DNA of 64,000 bases from Fragilariopsis cylindrus CCMP1102 (taxonomy: Eukaryota; Bacillariophyta; Bacillariophyceae; Bacillariales; Bacillariaceae): positions 122,036 through 186,035 of the forward strand of contig FMBT01000372.1 in the NCBI GenBank assembly GCA_900095095.1. Reading direction: 5' to 3'. Every line of letters starts with the position of its first letter. Within the stretch, counting starts at the first letter, position 1. Below, in pieces: positions 63,901 to 64,000 of the stretch. Under the pieces are notes generated by a model, which was given only the letters and a program-made list of their open reading frames with translations, searched no databases and was not told the DNA's origin. The position numbers and the translations under genes were made by a program.

Positions 63901-64000
63901 ATATCAGTTACCTTTATCTATACGCTCTGGATTACCATACATTCGCCAAACATATCCTACCAATGATGAGATTAAGAGCTTACACATGTACAGTTTTAAC
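60919..64000 (+). CDS. CoDi Gag and start of Pol (two apparent frameshifts, runs off the right edge)
   Basis: ATG at 60919 opens an N-terminal Ser/Thr/Pro/Glu-rich region of about 270 residues. Capsid-like sequence follows: TPFDAQLEVLLVNML, then NDAFYQDWKLNFKRQIIQDTLERVLDP, then PIFEKCPRDLRIAWSKAPNDIKKQIL, all typical of CoDi Gag. The protease core LMDGGANGGIGGRDMRL is near 63595, and the final stretch IHSKCQFQAHNNLV and RIQTADGYQLPLSIRSGLPYI is the usual CoDi protease end. The frame changes near the GG at about 61994 and the TTT at about 63723. Each acts as one missing base, and the protein sense resumes at once. Gag and Pol therefore seem to be a single polyprotein in this element, with no UGA between them. 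Confidence 0.85.

Larger units (their letters stand above)
59924..64000 (+). mobile_element. Second CoDi-type LTR retrotransposon, truncated by the window edge
   Basis: It begins with TGTTAAATTA at 59924, exactly where repeat copy B stops matching copy A, so the LTR start is supported independently. The five bases before it, ACGTC, are the expected target duplication. The internal region encodes a CoDi-style Gag and the start of the protease in plus orientation. It is a different subgroup from the element at 52 kb: the leader, Gag and protease are not similar at sight. The 3' part lies outside the window. Confidence 0.82.

Noticed and set aside
1-64000. CRISPR arrays, bacterial operons or phage genes
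   Set aside because: No regularly spaced short repeats; genes have introns, eukaryotic domains and organelle-targeting signals.

Overview
The window is nuclear DNA of a secondary-plastid alga, most likely a diatom. Evidence: short GT-AG introns of about 80-220 nt with GTAxGT donors; several proteins with a signal peptide ending in an ASAF-like motif, the diatom/heterokont plastid-import signature (HPF at 29342, rubredoxin-like protein at 25841, VTT protein at 21068, oxygenase at 42544); and LTR retrotransposons whose integrase and reverse transcriptase carry the sequence style of the CoDi (Copia-like diatom) group. Species cannot be named from sequence alone.

Positions 1-47,300 are gene-dense, host-like DNA: a partial coiled-coil protein, PI-phospholipase C, BioA (biotin synthesis), a membrane-anchored papain-like protein with an altered active site, an LRR protein, a prolyl-4-hydroxylase-like oxygenase, a decayed small gene, a Cas1p/esterase fusion, an FkbM methyltransferase, a VTT membrane protein, the BRE1 ubiquitin ligase, a plastid rubredoxin-like protein, a plastid ribosome-hibernation factor, a PH-domain protein, Hsp110, a PDZ-ferredoxin protein, a small membrane protein, PSTK (selenocysteine pathway), HisA, a plastid 2OG oxygenase and a ubiquitin-like/BTB protein. 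A tRNA-Arg(ACG) follows at 47,682.

From about 48,430 to the end the window is a nest of mobile DNA. Three copies of an unclassified repeat (A, B and inverted C) lie at 48.4-50.1 kb. Copy B was hit by a piggyBac-like DNA transposon (TTAA flanks, 15-bp inverted repeats), whose transposase gene was then split by a complete CoDi-type retrotransposon with apparently identical 252-bp LTRs and the 5-bp duplication ATAAG. A second CoDi-type element starts at 59,924 and runs off the window. Uninterrupted copy A shows what copy B looked like before the insertions.

Two observations stand out. In the complete CoDi element gag and pol are in one frame split by a single UGA, with a perfect 15-bp stem starting exactly 8 nt downstream: the layout of a stop-codon readthrough signal. 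Second, six otherwise well-conserved coding regions plus one decayed gene contain apparent frameshifts, and all of them behave as loss of one base, which a single base added to a short homopolymer would correct. That points to consensus error in the assembly rather than gene death in most cases.
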